Part shown: positions 1-12,529 of the stretch, piece by piece
How the letters are laid out: each line of letters opens with the position of its first letter
How positions within the stretch are numbered: the stretch's first letter is position 1
Assembly (NCBI RefSeq): GCF_021134715.1
Contig: NC_060021.1
Location: forward strand, 11,130,501-11,194,500
Direction of reading: 5' to 3'
Length of the DNA: 64,000 bases
From: Daphnia pulex
Lineage: Eukaryota; Arthropoda; Branchiopoda; Diplostraca; Daphniidae
Position numbers and translations under genes: made by a program
The notes under the pieces: generated by a model
What the model was told of the DNA's origin: nothing
The model's input: only the letters and a program-made list of their open reading frames with translations
Databases searched by the model: none

Positions 1-2900
1 GATAGTCACGTTTTTTCAGCGATTGTGACTGTGTGTTATTTTGGTTAGTGAAAGAGAATTCCAGGTCGATCGACACTTGGAAAATATTTGCATTTTAGAC
101 TCAAAAGTGAGTAGTTCGCATTTAAACGATCAAAATTGATTCTCGGAATGACTCTAGCCTGGTAGGCAAGTCATTTAATACGACTGGACAAATAAAGAAT
201 TTCTTTGAATCTATTCCTGGACACAAACTGCATTAAAAGGGACGACACACGAGCCAGAAACAGAAAAAGTAAAATCTAAAAGTAGGACATTATTTGTTCT
301 GCCTCACTAGAAATCCCCTTACTCAAGTTGCCGAGTGTAATCATAAAAATGTCTCGAGACACTTTAGGTGTTGACTGAAACTTTGGCATTCAAAATCCAA
401 TAATAATTTCCCGGAATGGAATTAAACGAGGGTGAGCAAATCAAATTAAAAAATTCCGGATTTTATCCCCAAAAATTTACATTTTTTTCGGATAAAAGAG
501 GAGGATTCACTTCCGCCATGAAAGAGTCAGATAACAACACGCAAACATTCAAAAGGAGCGCTTCCTTTTTGGCAGTTGAATCTCAATGTCACGTCCTTCA
601 CCGATTTAATAGTGGCGTTTCTCTTCCTGTTATGTTATATTTCAGTTTTCATCCTTGATTGACCTTAAGCCATATCGATTTCATTTTTATCGGAATTTTT
701 CAATGCCAAAAGGACGCAAAAGTCCCAAATCAAAAGAAGCACACAGTCAAATCAATAAAACAGCATTAAAAGTTTTAAATCAGTCGAGCACGGCAGCGAC
801 TTTCAATTCAATAAATGAATGAGTAGCTTCTTCTCCTGAAATAGTAATTTTCCTTCAAGTTGAGAGTGGTGTCCCTTTCAAAATCGACAAACACACATTC
901 AGACTTTTCTTTTTTTTTTTTGCTTTCCCCAAAAGTTTGTGCTACGCCCTAAATTGGAATGATTTGATTGGCATCCCCATCAAAAGATAAATAATCCCTT
1001 CCCTCAAGGGCCATCCAGTTTGTCCTTCCATGTGGTCCTTGAGCTGGTCAAAACAAAATAACAATCCCTGTCTATGTTATTTCATTTCGGTGTATACTCG
1101 AGTTTGACAGATAATAAAATCTATGCCTTACACACTTTCCAATTCGGGATTAGAGGAATTGAAGTGTCAACAGCACATCTTCGACTAGGTTTTTTCTTCG
1201 GACCGACAAGGCTACGTTATATTGGGAACCCGTCGTGGAAATTGGAAAAACTATGGTCAGTCCTTGGGCACAGTTTCAAGGATTGTGATTATTTGTACGA
1301 GCTTTAGTTTTACAAAAACAACAGTCCCAAGACTTTACTTGAAAATTCCACCGAGAAAAAGAAATCGAGCCTACGTAAAAACAAACCGAGTAACTCACCG
1401 ATAAGAAATAGTTTCCAATTGTGAACGACAGTATAACATCCGGATTGCAAATCAAAATGCTGTGTGCCGTGCGACAGCTAATAACCCTAGTAAAAAATAT
1501 TTTTTGGTCAAGTACGGCCGGCGATTCTTGTACAAAAACGGAATGGACTAGAAAGAAAATAGTCGTGCCACAACACACACGAATATCTTGACTCGGCCGA
1601 GTACCAAACTGATCTGAGGCGACGCCACACTGCCAACGGGACTGTAGGTTCAGATTCGCCGCCTAGAAAACGTAGCGCGTCTCGTTTTCATGGAGCGTGC
1701 CAACAAAGTCGGAAGCGCGGCCACAGCGCAAGAGCGCAATCGACCCGCCCCTTCCGTTTTCTGAATTCTTTTTAGGCATTGTTTAAAATAATTTAAAAAA
1801 ATGACAACATGGTCCAGCTTTAATTAGTATAGAGAAATGTACGCTCAATTGTTGATTAAAGCTATTCACTCAGCAATGAAAACATGGGATACGCATCAGA
1901 CCGACGACAAAAACAAAACAACGACTCGTCACGTACGTAGAAAACTCTTCCATTCACAATATTTACCAATTAGCCGACAGGACTCGATTCTCTGAAAAGT
2001 ACACGCACATAATTTCACAGAGACGTAAAATTAAGTTGGATGCGGAACCAACACCTGTGGGACTCGGCGTGAACAACTGTCAATTCGTACTGCGCTTAAA
2101 ACTTTGATGACTCAACCACTTATGAGGCCATTGAATCGTTTTGTATAGGCGTTTGTTTACACCACGAGATATTAAGGCGAATATTATAAGTTTTCTGGCT
2201 AATGGAAGCAACCACGTTTATCGTCTAAAGTTCTACTCGCATCCGAACCCATGCTAGCAGACCTATTTTGCGAACCGCTAAACGACATTACATCTGTTCC
2301 ACTCCCGAAGAGATCAGAAAACTTCAAAAATAAGCAAATTTGATCTGGATGACACTTTTTGAAATATTTGGAAAACATAAAACCAGTATTTTCTGTTTGT
2401 TTTCCAAATCCTAGTTGACATCGCAAAAAACCCCGATAACATGACAGTTTGTTTACACTAGATAGACACCCTCCGGAATATTTGCTATTCAAATTTTATT
2501 CCACGAAAGGATCATGTGCATTATTCGTTCTTATATCAAGAGTACGCCCACTTCATGTACCAGTTGTTTCCGCGGTCGATAAAACCTTGGACTGAATTCA
2601 AAAAACCATGCACGATAAGGAGTCCGATAAGAACACAATTACAATAAGTGGGCAGTGTACGATCATACAACTCACACGATATCCAATATTAACATTTCTT
2701 TTAAAGCTTGTCACCGTCTGAACAATATCCTTGCTTAATTTACTAATACTAAGTTAACACTGCCTGTGTATCAACAATTTGGTGACGTTTCGTTTCTTGT
2801 TCAATGCATTTTCTACGTTTGAATGCTTTTGTCGGTTGAAAAAAGATAACGACGGAATATTTAACATCAAATAAGCTGGATATTATCCAACACAGTGTTT
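1..2900. other. No supported gene; AT-rich intergenic or intronic sequence
   Basis: I read both strands and found only short frames without recognisable domains or convincing splice structure. The longest ATG frame (416-658, +, 80 residues) resembles nothing I know. A GC- and CpG-rich island near 1610-1760, in otherwise AT-rich DNA, includes a GC box on the minus strand around 1743-1752 and could be a promoter for a transcript I cannot define. The region may also be an intron or UTR of a gene left of the window. Confidence 0.4.
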
Positions 2901-2906
2901 ACAAGC

Positions 2907-2912
2907 TTTATT
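2907..2912 (-). terminator. Poly(A) signal of the dUTPase gene
   Basis: TTTATT on the plus strand reads AATAAA on the minus strand, about 53 nt past the dUTPase stop codon, the expected distance for a short 3' UTR. Confidence 0.6.
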
Positions 2913-2964
2913 GAGAATATTGACACACTGGAAGTTGTACATCGTGGGTGCAAATACGAGGCAT

Positions 2965-3591
2965 TCAGTTCTTACCAGTAGATCCAAATCCTCCCTCTCC
3001 TCTTTCTGTGGAATCCAATGACTAAAAAAAAAAGAATGGCATTAATTCAATACTAGTGAAATTCTACACTAAGCTTTTAATGTTTTACCTCAGCTTCCTC
3101 AATTTCTGGATAGAGTATCAACTCACAAATGAGCTGAGCCACTCGGTCACCTTTGTTCACCTTGAAAGCAGTTTGACTGTGGTTGAACATGACGACACCA
3201 ACATTGCCTCTGTAGTCTCGGTCAATGACTCCAGCTGAAAATTAGATAATTACATTGACTTTATGAAGATAATGTAAAGCTTGTTTTAACTTGATCACAA
3301 CCTCCAATATCAATGTGGTGGTTTGCAGCAAGACCAGATCTAGGAGCTACACGGCCATAGCACCCTTCAGGCAACTGAATTTGAATATCAGTTTTGGCTA
3401 TAACTTTTCCCATTGCAGGAACCTCATAGTCATAGGCACTATTAAAAAAAGTGTCATAATATGATAGAAAAGAAACATAAATGTATAAATTACCTGTACA
3501 AATCATAGCCAGCTGCATGTTTTGAACCTCTAGTAGGGGAAATAGCATTCTGAGTCAATTTTGCAAAGCGAAGAACAGCAGCCCCAGACAT
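2965..3591 (-). CDS. dut: dUTP pyrophosphatase (dUTPase), 4 exons
   Basis: Hydrolyses dUTP to dUMP and pyrophosphate, which keeps uracil out of DNA and supplies dTMP synthesis. Coding exons (minus strand): 3591-3494, 3438-3302, 3234-3089 and 3021-2965; they sum to 438 nt, 145 residues, the usual length of the trimeric eukaryotic enzyme. All five family motifs are visible: AGYDLYS near residue 27-33, PRSGLA near 65-70, the catalytic loop [10 protein letters not shown] near 80-89 (Asp83 and Tyr86 positions), GDRVAQLI near 107-114, and the glycine-rich C-terminal arm [10 protein letters not shown] that closes over the nucleotide. No mitochondrial leader is seen, so this form is probably nuclear or cytosolic. 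It diverges from KTI12 with 247 bp between the start codons, so a shared promoter is likely. All introns are short and GT-AG. Confidence 0.95.
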
Positions 3592-3838
3592 GATGTTGCT
3601 CAAGTGTGTAGTTTAAAACGACTGAGGAAAAACGATCTTTCTTTAAGGAAGTTTCACCACAAAAAGAAAAACACCCGGGAAAACTAGGTAGGCATTTAAC
3701 ATGCAACAAAAAGCGCGGGAACATGTTCGTGACGTCCATTTTAATGGCCACCTAACGACCAAAATATGAACTAGACACTCGACAAATAGCAGAAGAAAAC
3801 GTAACAAAAATTGGACAAATTCAAAGGAAAACACGATC
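3592..3838. promoter_or_regulatory. Divergent dUTPase/KTI12 promoter region
   Basis: Only 247 bp separate the dUTPase start (minus) from the KTI12 start (plus), so both 5' UTRs and core promoters must lie here or overlap. No clear TATA box is visible on either strand. Assignment as a bidirectional promoter is inference from spacing. Confidence 0.5.
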
Positions 3839-4946
3839 ATGCCGTTAATACTTTTAACTGGATTTCCTTCGAGTGGGAAAACGACTAGAGCCCAGCAATT
3901 GAAAGAATATTTTTCTACGGTTGTTGGGAAAAATGTTGTTCTTTTGTGTGAGAATGATGTCGTTAAGAATAAACAAATTTACTCAGGTTTGAAAGACTAA
4001 TGTTTATGACCCTGTGCTTCATACTTAATGTTCTGTAATCTCTTTTTTAGATGCAAGTAAGGAAAAAGAATTGAGAAGCACTTTGAAATCTGAAATGCAA
4101 CGACTAATTAGCCAAGATGACATTTTGATTCTTGATGGAGGGAACTACATTAAAGGTATTCAAAAATGCACTGTTCACATTCACTACAACAGGTACAATT
4201 CTTGATGTATTGCCTCCTCTCAGGGTATCGGTATGAATTGTATTGCTCTACAAAATCTAACAAAACAACACAGTGCACCTTACATATTGACACAAGCTCA
4301 GAAAAAGCTTGGGGCCAAAATATGAAACGAGAAGAAACTTGTCAGTATTCTCAAGAAATCTTTGATGCTTTGGTAATGAGGTATGAGACACCAGATGGAA
4401 GAAACAGATGGGATGCACCACTCTTTACAATCCAACCAGAAGATGAGTTACCATTTGAGAGTATTGCTGCAGCTCTGTACGAAAGAAAGGCCCCAACTCC
4501 AAATCAGTCCACACAATCAGTACATTCAATGATCATTTGTTTACTTGAATTCTTTAAGTTACTGTTTTCTTAACTTATTTATTCACAGCTTCCTCTTACA
4601 TCAACAAACTTCCTGTACGAGCTGGATTGTGTGACACAAGAAATAGTAAATGTAAGTTCAAGCAAGGCATTATTACATAGGTAGGCCTACCTAGCTCACG
4701 AATAATAAATATTTTTTTTTCTTTTTTTTCCAGCGAGTAGTCGAGGCTCAAAAAACGTGTGTGGTCGGGGACGAAGTTTCTATCCCAAACTCGAATGAGA
4801 AGTTTCTTTTAAAACGACGCTATCAACTGTCAGAACTTTCAAGGATCAGGCGGCAGTTTATAAGTTTTGCCAAAACGCATCCAGTTGATGATATACCTAG
4901 ATTAGCCGCAATGTTCTTTCAGTACCTAACGTCTCATTTGGTGTAA
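3839..4946 (+). CDS. KTI12: KTI12 homologue, Elongator-associated ATPase, 5 exons
   Basis: KTI12 is a P-loop ATPase that binds tRNA and works with Elongator in wobble-uridine modification. Exons: 3839-3986, 4051-4155, 4224-4519, 4589-4651 and 4734-4946; total 825 nt, 274 residues, close to the animal family length. The N-terminus has the Walker A motif TGFPSSGKTT (residues 7-16), followed by a Walker B-like hydrophobic strand ending in LILDGGNYIKG. The middle carries the family stretch RYETPDGRNRWDAPLFT, and the C-terminal domain ends in a basic LLKRRYQLSELSRIRRQF segment typical of the tRNA-binding half. All introns are 64-82 bp. Convergent with CTDSPL2; an AATAAA at 5225-5230 is the likely 3' end signal. 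Frame continuity across all five exons supports the model. Confidence 0.93.
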
Positions 4947-5224
4947 ATAATGTACGATATTTCCAACGACCACTGTTATTTCTGTCTATTAATTGTTTTA
5001 CCATTCACTTCTCGATTGAGTCAACATACACAACAAACTGGGGAGATGAACGAGGCAGCAAAAGAGGAGAAAAAAAAATAACCGGGGTTCAAGTCAGGCA
5101 ATGAACAGCCAGGTACACCTGCTAAATTTGGTCTCTAGTGTGTATATAGTTTACACATAAAACATTCGGCTAAAACAATAGCCGAAAACCATTTAAAACG
5201 CAACAAAAAGTTGCTCTGCCAGAG

Positions 5225-5230
5225 AATAAA
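5225..5230 (+). terminator. Candidate poly(A) signal for KTI12
   Basis: AATAAA on the plus strand about 280 nt beyond the KTI12 stop and 115 nt before the convergent CTDSPL2 stop. No better signal is seen closer to the stop. Confidence 0.4.
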
Positions 5231-5345
5231 TGCTCATGTTTTCAAGAAATAGAAGGTCAGAGTCTGTAGACAAACGGTCCGTTTAAAAAATAATTGAGGA
5301 TGTCAATTGCACACATTGAGTATTCGCTAAATCTTCTGTCTTTAG

Positions 5346-6836
<1,491 letters not shown>

Positions 6837-6935
6837 TTTCTAAACTAATTTTTCCAAGCCCTAGTTACGCTCTTGAGCTTAACTTGGACTCGTAGTTGAA
6901 AATGTATCGAAAGTCTTTCGACAGTTGAAGCGAAA

Positions 6936-7151
6936 ATGCAGAACCAGTCAACCAAGCGCCCAGTGCGCCCTCTTTTATGGATGGCCTACTTTTCGGAAAG
7001 CTATCTGTGTACTACGGCCGAGATCCTTTCTATTTTCAGACGTCCCAAAAACCGGTGCCAGTATCAGAGACACGTAGCGGCCAATATTGAACCATGGTAT
7101 TCTAAATTGCTAAATGCGCTTGATTATTTAAAGTTGAATAACAAAGTATGA
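6936..7151 (+). CDS. Small unrecognised single-exon ORF, 71 residues
   Basis: An ATG-started frame that begins 99 bp upstream of the CTDSPL2 start on the opposite strand and is followed by AATAAA at 7167-7172 (16 nt past the stop) and again at 7210-7215. That arrangement is what a compact intronless gene would show. The product is basic, with no signal peptide, transmembrane segment or motif that I recognise. A second frame over the same DNA (ATG near 6978) also looks protein-like for 36 codons, so the true frame is uncertain. It might instead be a non-coding transcript from a bidirectional promoter. Confidence 0.35.
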   Translation: MQNQSTKRPVRPLLWMAYFSESYLCTTAEILSIFRRPKNRCQYQRHVAANIEPWYSKLLNALDYLKLNNKV

Positions 7152-7238
7152 CCAAAGACAATTGAAAATAAACTTGGTGTGCTTCACTGACCTTCAGTAG
7201 ACGTCGATCAATAAAAATACATGAAAAGTGGTTAAAAT

Positions 7239-7244
7239 TTTATT
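7239..7244 (-). terminator. Candidate poly(A) signal for UBE3D
   Basis: AATAAA on the minus strand about 330 nt past the UBE3D stop codon. Convergent with the two plus-strand AATAAA signals at 7167 and 7210. Confidence 0.4.
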
Positions 7245-7571
7245 CTAGTTTCGGCTTTTCACCACCAGCATGCTCTGATCCTCGCCCACCATTCAGTAAA
7301 AATTCGTTGGCCTGAGGCTACTAAAACAGCGTCACTAGAAGGCTTACTCTACTCTACTAGCTCTATTGCTCATATCACCAATTTTTTCCTTGGTAATTTC
7401 GATTTCAGAAATGATGTAATAGTTTTCGAAATTTCAAATTGTCAACAAAACAATGGCTGTTGTAATAGCTAACATAAAAATTACAATAGGTTTCGTAAAA
7501 ATTAATAAACGAAATTGTGTTTCCTGTAAAAGGTGTATTGATTGACAAATGGGCGTGTCTTTGAAACATTT

Positions 7572-8696
7572 TCACGAGGAAAGAGACAGATAGCCTATGG
7601 AGAAGCCAGCGGCCGTTCGACATCCAGGGGGAAGTTGCTCGGAACTATTGCGCAATACCGACAAGGCACTATTCATCATCTCTCTGCTCACTTGGTATTC
7701 AATCACGTCGTTGGGAATTTTCTTACTTGTCGAATTCTCCGATTTGTACAATACTTTATGGAGTGCACTTTGACGCAGTTCGATCTCCGATGCAGATTCC
7801 TTGGAATCAAGGGTGAATCCGTTGTCGCCTACAAACCATAAAAGGAGAGTCTGACCGCCTCCTACACCATCTCGAAAGGCTAGCTTCCGACCAAAAAAAG
7901 ATTTTTCTTCTTCTAATGCATCGTACAGTGTGAAATAAAAAGCTTGCAGTGGCGTCGTTACGTCTTCTATCATCTTCCATTGATCATTTTCTTCAAGCAG
8001 AAACCATTTGATGGAGTGGCACCATACATTCATAAGGCCTTCTTCCATTAGACCTACAGAGGCTTGACATTTAGAACATAATAATTCTCTGCCTGCGGTT
8101 TCCAGGCTCCCTTCAATGAGCAAACTCGTCGTGAGAGCATGGTAACAACTTCCAAACAGGCAATCGGTTGAACGAGGTACCAGTTGATGGTCTGCGTCCC
8201 CCTCATGTCGATGGCAATACCAGTCGGAAGCGGCTTCACTCCACGATGAACGAGGCAAAGGCAAAACACGCTTGAAATTAGAACGATTGATGAGAACAGA
8301 TTGACACTCAGCACACTGGACGCGGTAATCTTTTCCTATAATCGGATGAAACATTTTCCCTTGGCTTTTATACGCATTGGTCGACAAGGCAACCAAGTCC
8401 AATACTTCGACACTTTCTGATCCGCTTTTCATTCCTTCCGGTACTCCAATTGGCATGCGAAGGTGGATATAATCTTTATCGATTACAGGCTGGATTTTGT
8501 AATTATCAAGCAGCTTGACTGAAATAGGGAACTTCAAAACTATCCGAGCAGTTTCTTCTTCGATTGCCTCAAAACACACTGAATTATCCAATACTGATGC
8601 TGCGTTCAAGATCTTGTTAGTAGAGGATAATCTAATGTACAAGTTTGCAATTCGAAGTTGTGGGTGTACTTCGCACAGAGTACTAATAATCTCCAT
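7572..8696 (-). CDS. UBE3D: UBE3D-like E3 ubiquitin ligase (HECT-like E2-binding protein)
   Basis: UBE3D binds E2 enzymes such as UbcH10 and acts as an atypical HECT-like E3 ligase. This frame is a single uninterrupted exon of 1125 nt, 374 residues, close to the about 390 of the human protein. Family signs include the central block KRVLPLPRSSWSEAASDWYC followed by a His, Cys-x2-Cys type pairs (QCAECQ, LCSKCQ) and the SIKWFL and LLLWFV hydrophobic strands of the C-terminal half. The first usable ATG is at 8696; the frame extends one codon further as GTG. The ATG lies inside the last exon of DCPS, 14 nt before the DCPS stop, on the same strand in another frame. The N-terminus after that ATG aligns in character with the start of the family, so no missing upstream exon is needed. 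Translation must therefore use a bicistronic mRNA or a promoter inside DCPS. Confidence 0.85.
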   Translation of the reverse strand: MEIISTLCEVHPQLRIANLYIRLSSTNKILNAASVLDNSVCFEAIEEETARIVLKFPISVKLLDNYKIQPVIDKDYIHLRMPIGVPEGMKSGSESVEVLDLVALSTNAYKSQGKMFHPIIGKDYRVQCAECQSVLINRSNFKRVLPLPRSSWSEAASDWYCHRHEGDADHQLVPRSTDCLFGSCYHALTTSLLIEGSLETAGRELLCSKCQASVGLMEEGLMNVWCHSIKWFLLEENDQWKMIEDVTTPLQAFYFTLYDALEEEKSFFGRKLAFRDGVGGGQTLLLWFVGDNGFTLDSKESASEIELRQSALHKVLYKSENSTSKKIPNDVIEYQVSREMMNSALSVLRNSSEQLPPGCRTAAGFSIGYLSLSS

Positions 8697-9876
8697 CACT
8701 ACTGAGGCCGATATGCTGATGATACTTTTTCAGTAGCGGATCTCCTTCAAAGGCGAGAAAATCCAGCGAAGACTCCTGATAGTAGGAACTTTTTAATTCA
8801 ATGTTTCGTATTACGTTTGAAAGCAGATGAGCTCTCTCAACATTGCACCCTGAACATAATTAAAAGAAAATACATAAATATGGTTTCCTTACAAATAATA
8901 ATAAAAGTAGGATGAGCTAGTTTACCTGGTGGGGTGAATTGGAGCGATGTAAAATGAATATGTAAATGATAATATGATGGTTGATAATGTAGGTAGATGC
9001 GTTGCTCTGATTTATCCAAACCGTATTTTTTGGTGATGGCTGCCTGATAATGAAAAATTGGATTACAAAAACCTTAATCGAGTCAGTACAATTTTAAATG
9101 AGCTTACTGATCCTTTCTCAAAAATATTCTTCAGTAGAGGCAGGTGCTCAGAAGTTAGGTCACGAATAGACTTGATGTCCCTTTTGCAAACAATGCCAGT
9201 TAAGTAAAGATTAGAAGTTGACCGGCAATCCCACTTCAGATCAGGCAACAAAATGAAGCCACAATCAGGATCCAAATCTTCATAGACAATTCTATCAGCT
9301 TCTTTCTTGTGTTCCAGAATATTGTACACCCACTGGAGAAAAAATTTTTTGTTATTCACTTAAAAAAACAAACATTACTTAACTGACCTGAAGGTCAAAC
9401 TTAGATTCTCTAATATGCAGAAGTGTCACAGATTGATAGATCAATGCTGTTTCTTCAATTAGGAAACTTTTTCTGGTGCTGAACTTTTCAATATGCTTCT
9501 CTGATGCAGGGTGAATCAGTGTAGCCTTAACCTCATTTAGTTGAATTGGAGGGTGGCACAAAAAATTGTAATACACATCATTATTAAACAAACACTGTAA
9601 TGCAGTACTCTTTGTTAAGATACCATGCACTTCCTTTTCAGTAAAGTGTGTTTTTTCTAAAATCACTATACTGCTTACAGAGGCAGCTGAATCATCCCCA
9701 CTAAAGGAACCTTCAACCACTATTGATCTCGACTCGGGACTCTCTTTTAAAATACGCTTAACTTGAAATCCCTCAAACGTTTCGAATGAGGGCGAAATTT
9801 TTGACACAACCTCATCGTTAGTGTCGTCAAACTTTGCTATTTTCGAAGGTTTTTCGCTTTCACAATTTTCAGTCAT
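8683..9876 (-). CDS. DCPS: Scavenger mRNA decapping enzyme DcpS (m7GpppX diphosphatase), 4 exons
   Basis: Hydrolyses the residual cap (m7GpppN) left after 3'-to-5' mRNA decay. Exons (minus strand): 9876-9388, 9332-9108, 9043-8926 and 8849-8683; 999 nt, 332 residues, matching the about 337 of human DCPS. The N-terminal swap domain includes FEGFQVKRILKESP. The C-terminal HIT domain carries the histidine triad YYHLHIHF, with the central His266 as the predicted nucleophile, preceded by YLHYQPSYY. The last exon retains the family tail NVERAHLLSNVI then DPLLKKYH. All introns are short and GT-AG. The stop TAG at 8685-8683 falls inside the start of UBE3D. The gene diverges from the F-box/WD40 gene, with 539 bp between start codons. 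Confidence 0.95.
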
Positions 9877-10415
9877 AATTGAAAAATTACCTAATTATGC
9901 TGGTGACTGTGACCTTCCTGAGTAGATAAATTTGATCTTAATGGAAACGAACCGGAATTCAATGACAAATGAACTCGTGCTATCCTAAAATTCGTTTACA
10001 AAATTTTTGAACTATTTTCTAATGTCGTCTGCTGACTTGTGCGGACTTCCGCTATTCCGTGTAATTGTGAAAATTTTTGATCCTATCAAATAGATAATTA
10101 TGTAGATAATTATAATTTTTTCTAAAATGAACCATTTTATTTTATGATTCTTTTAACTTTAACTTAAAAAGTACGTATCCTAATCTGAGTTTTTTTACAG
10201 TTAATATCGCTCGGACAGATGGCGTTCATGTTTTCCCAATTCTGTTCCCCTGTCACGGCGAAAACATTGGCGATTCTTTGTTATGTCTGTGTGGTGCGGT
10301 TAAGCACTTAACCTTTGATTGTGTTTACCATGTGCCTAATTTAACTAACACAAGCTCTTTACCTAACTAGGTCTAAGTTAGGTGTACTCCGAATCCAGAA
10401 AAATCGGTTGTAGAA
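9877..10415. promoter_or_regulatory. Divergent DCPS / F-box-WD40 intergenic region
   Basis: 539 bp between two divergent start codons, so it holds both 5' UTRs and promoters. It is AT-rich in the middle (10080-10200). I see no clear TATA box or named factor site that I would defend. Confidence 0.4.
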
Positions 10416-12422
10416 ATGGGCCCAGACCAATTTCACGAGAGTCGTTCTTATTCTGCCAGCGATTTGTCAAGCAAGTCATCTTTAGAACATAGCAACAAAA
10501 CAAACTCTTGTGCCGACATTTTGGAGAAATCACCTTTTCTCAAAAATGCTATCATTAAAGATTCTGTGCCTTATCAAGATTCAGGTATTTTAAAGAGGTT
10601 TGCACCTGGGCAATCATCAGGATACTATTCACGCAGGTTTCACCCACGCCAATATCATAGTTTGCCACATCACTATAAATTGCCAATATTAAATGGACAG
10701 TTTCTTAAAGAAAAGGCCAGAGAAAATGATGGTATTCAGTCTGGCTATTCAACTAAATTGACCCTGGTTCTTGATTGGTTTAAGGGATTCAATTCGGATC
10801 AAAAGAACAAAATGCTCATGTTATTATTTAATGAATGTGAACAGCCACAAAATCACTTGCTTTCTACACTATTGCAAGACAAACTTCACATGAGTTGCCC
10901 TCCAAACTGCCAAGACTTTTTACTCTGGCTCCCCACAGTGTTGGCTTACAAAATTCTGTCATATCTTGATCCTGTATCTCTTGCCAAGTGTTCCCAAGTG
11001 TGCAAATATTGGGAAAGTCTTTCAAATGCTCAGTTTTTGTGGCAAAACTTGATGATGCAACCCACCTGGAAGCTGAGTCAAAGTGGACATTTTCAACATC
11101 TCCGGCAGATAAAACAGAATTCCGAAGGAGGCAAGAAATTGTTTTGGAAAAAGGTATTGGAATTAATTAGTTACCGTACTTTGTAGATTTACCTTAATCA
11201 ATTATTAAATTATTACAGATTTTCGCTGATCGATATCGTCTACATCGGAATTGGCTTAGAGGACAGTGTCACGTTCGAACATTTGAAGGACACACTCAAG
11301 GTGTTTCATGCGTACAGTTTGATGAAACGCGGATCGTGTCTGGTTCCCACGACAAAACAATTAAAGGTGAAATATTTTTTTAAATTTATGGTACCGCCAA
11401 TTATTAACGAACCTTATTTTTTAAATAAATAGTTTGGAACATCCGAACGAATAGCCCGTGGTCTGTAATGACTTTGGTTGGGCATTCTGGTACAGTGAGA
11501 TGCCTTCATTTAATGGGAAACAGGTTGGTCAGCGGTTCTACAGATCAAACGTTAAAGGTTTGGGATCTCTCAGTACAGGATGAATGGTCCAGCATTGCTT
11601 GTAAGGTGACAATGGTGGGGCATACTGATACTGTCAGATGTGTTCAGGTAATTTAATCAAATGTTTACTCTTCCGATAGTATAGAATTAAATATCACGCA
11701 ATTGAAACTCTAGATGGACATGGAGAAAGTGGTCAGTGGTTCTTACGACAACACACTCAAAATCTGGAGCTTAAAATCTGGCGAGTGCACGCACACACTA
11801 AGAGGACATATTGCTCATGTTCTTTGTTTGCAGTTTCACTCCAATACGTTAGTGAGTGGCTCAGCTGATAAAACAATAAAGGTACGCCATCTTATTAGCG
11901 CTTTACGTTCAATTGAAAACTAAACTTATTTGTTAATTTAATGATTTATTGCTAGGTTTGGAGTTTAAACGAATTTCGCTGCAACGCTACTCTATATGGT
12001 CATCAAGATGCAGTGACGTGTATCTCGTTTGACGAACAGCGCATAATCTCCGGATCACTCGACAACAATATAAAAATATGGAATCTCACATCTGGCGTAT
12101 GCCTATCGACGCTTGATTGGAAAAATTCTGAGGGGCATACTGGTAACTTTAATTTTACCATGCAAGTCGATAAAGAACGTCGTTTTACTGGTGTGTTTTC
12201 GCAGGTGTTATTCGCTGCCTTCAGGCCAACGAAAGAAGAATGGTGTCCGCGTCTGATGACCGGACTCTGAAAGTTTGGCAACTTGAGACAAATACTGGCC
12301 AACGGTTGTTGACTCTGAGAAATCATACTGACGGCGTTACGTGTTTGCAGTTTAATGACTTTATTATCGTTTCTGGATCGTATGACCGTACCGTGAAATT
12401 GTGGGATTTCAGCGTTTGTTGA
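10416..12422 (+). CDS. F-box/WD40-repeat protein, SCF substrate receptor, 6 exons
   Basis: Predicted substrate-recognition subunit of an SCF (Skp1-Cullin-F-box) ubiquitin ligase. Exons: 10416-11153, 11219-11366, 11433-11647, 11714-11881, 11956-12142 and 12205-12422; 1674 nt, 557 residues. Residues 1-110 are Ser-rich and probably disordered. A helical stretch (LTLVLDWFKGFNSDQKNKML, about 115-134) precedes an F-box at about 167-205 with LPTVLAYKILSYLDPVSLAKC. From about residue 262 to the end there are about seven WD40 repeats of the VSGSxDxTxKVW type, closing with VKLWDFSVC. The repeat style is that of the Cdc4/FBXW7/beta-TrCP superfamily, but the sequence does not match FBXW7, slimb or FBXW2 well enough for me to name an orthologue. 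AATAAA follows at 12471. Confidence 0.88.
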
Positions 12423-12470
12423 AAATTGTGATTGTATTTTCGATAAGTTTCACGCAACATTTGTTGGCTT

Positions 12471-12476
12471 AATAAA
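12471..12476 (+). terminator. Poly(A) signal of the F-box/WD40 gene
   Basis: AATAAA 49 nt past the stop codon on the plus strand, 54 nt before the stop of the convergent p31comet gene. Confidence 0.65.
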
Positions 12477-12529
12477 AGTGTCAACACGACAAGAAAAAAA
12501 ACCCTTCCACCTGTGAATTGCACGAATAA

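Noticed and set aside
1563..1774. Arg/Ser-rich open frame on the plus strand in the CpG-rich island
   Set aside because: No ATG, bounded by a stop, and its composition is explained by the local GC and CpG bias.
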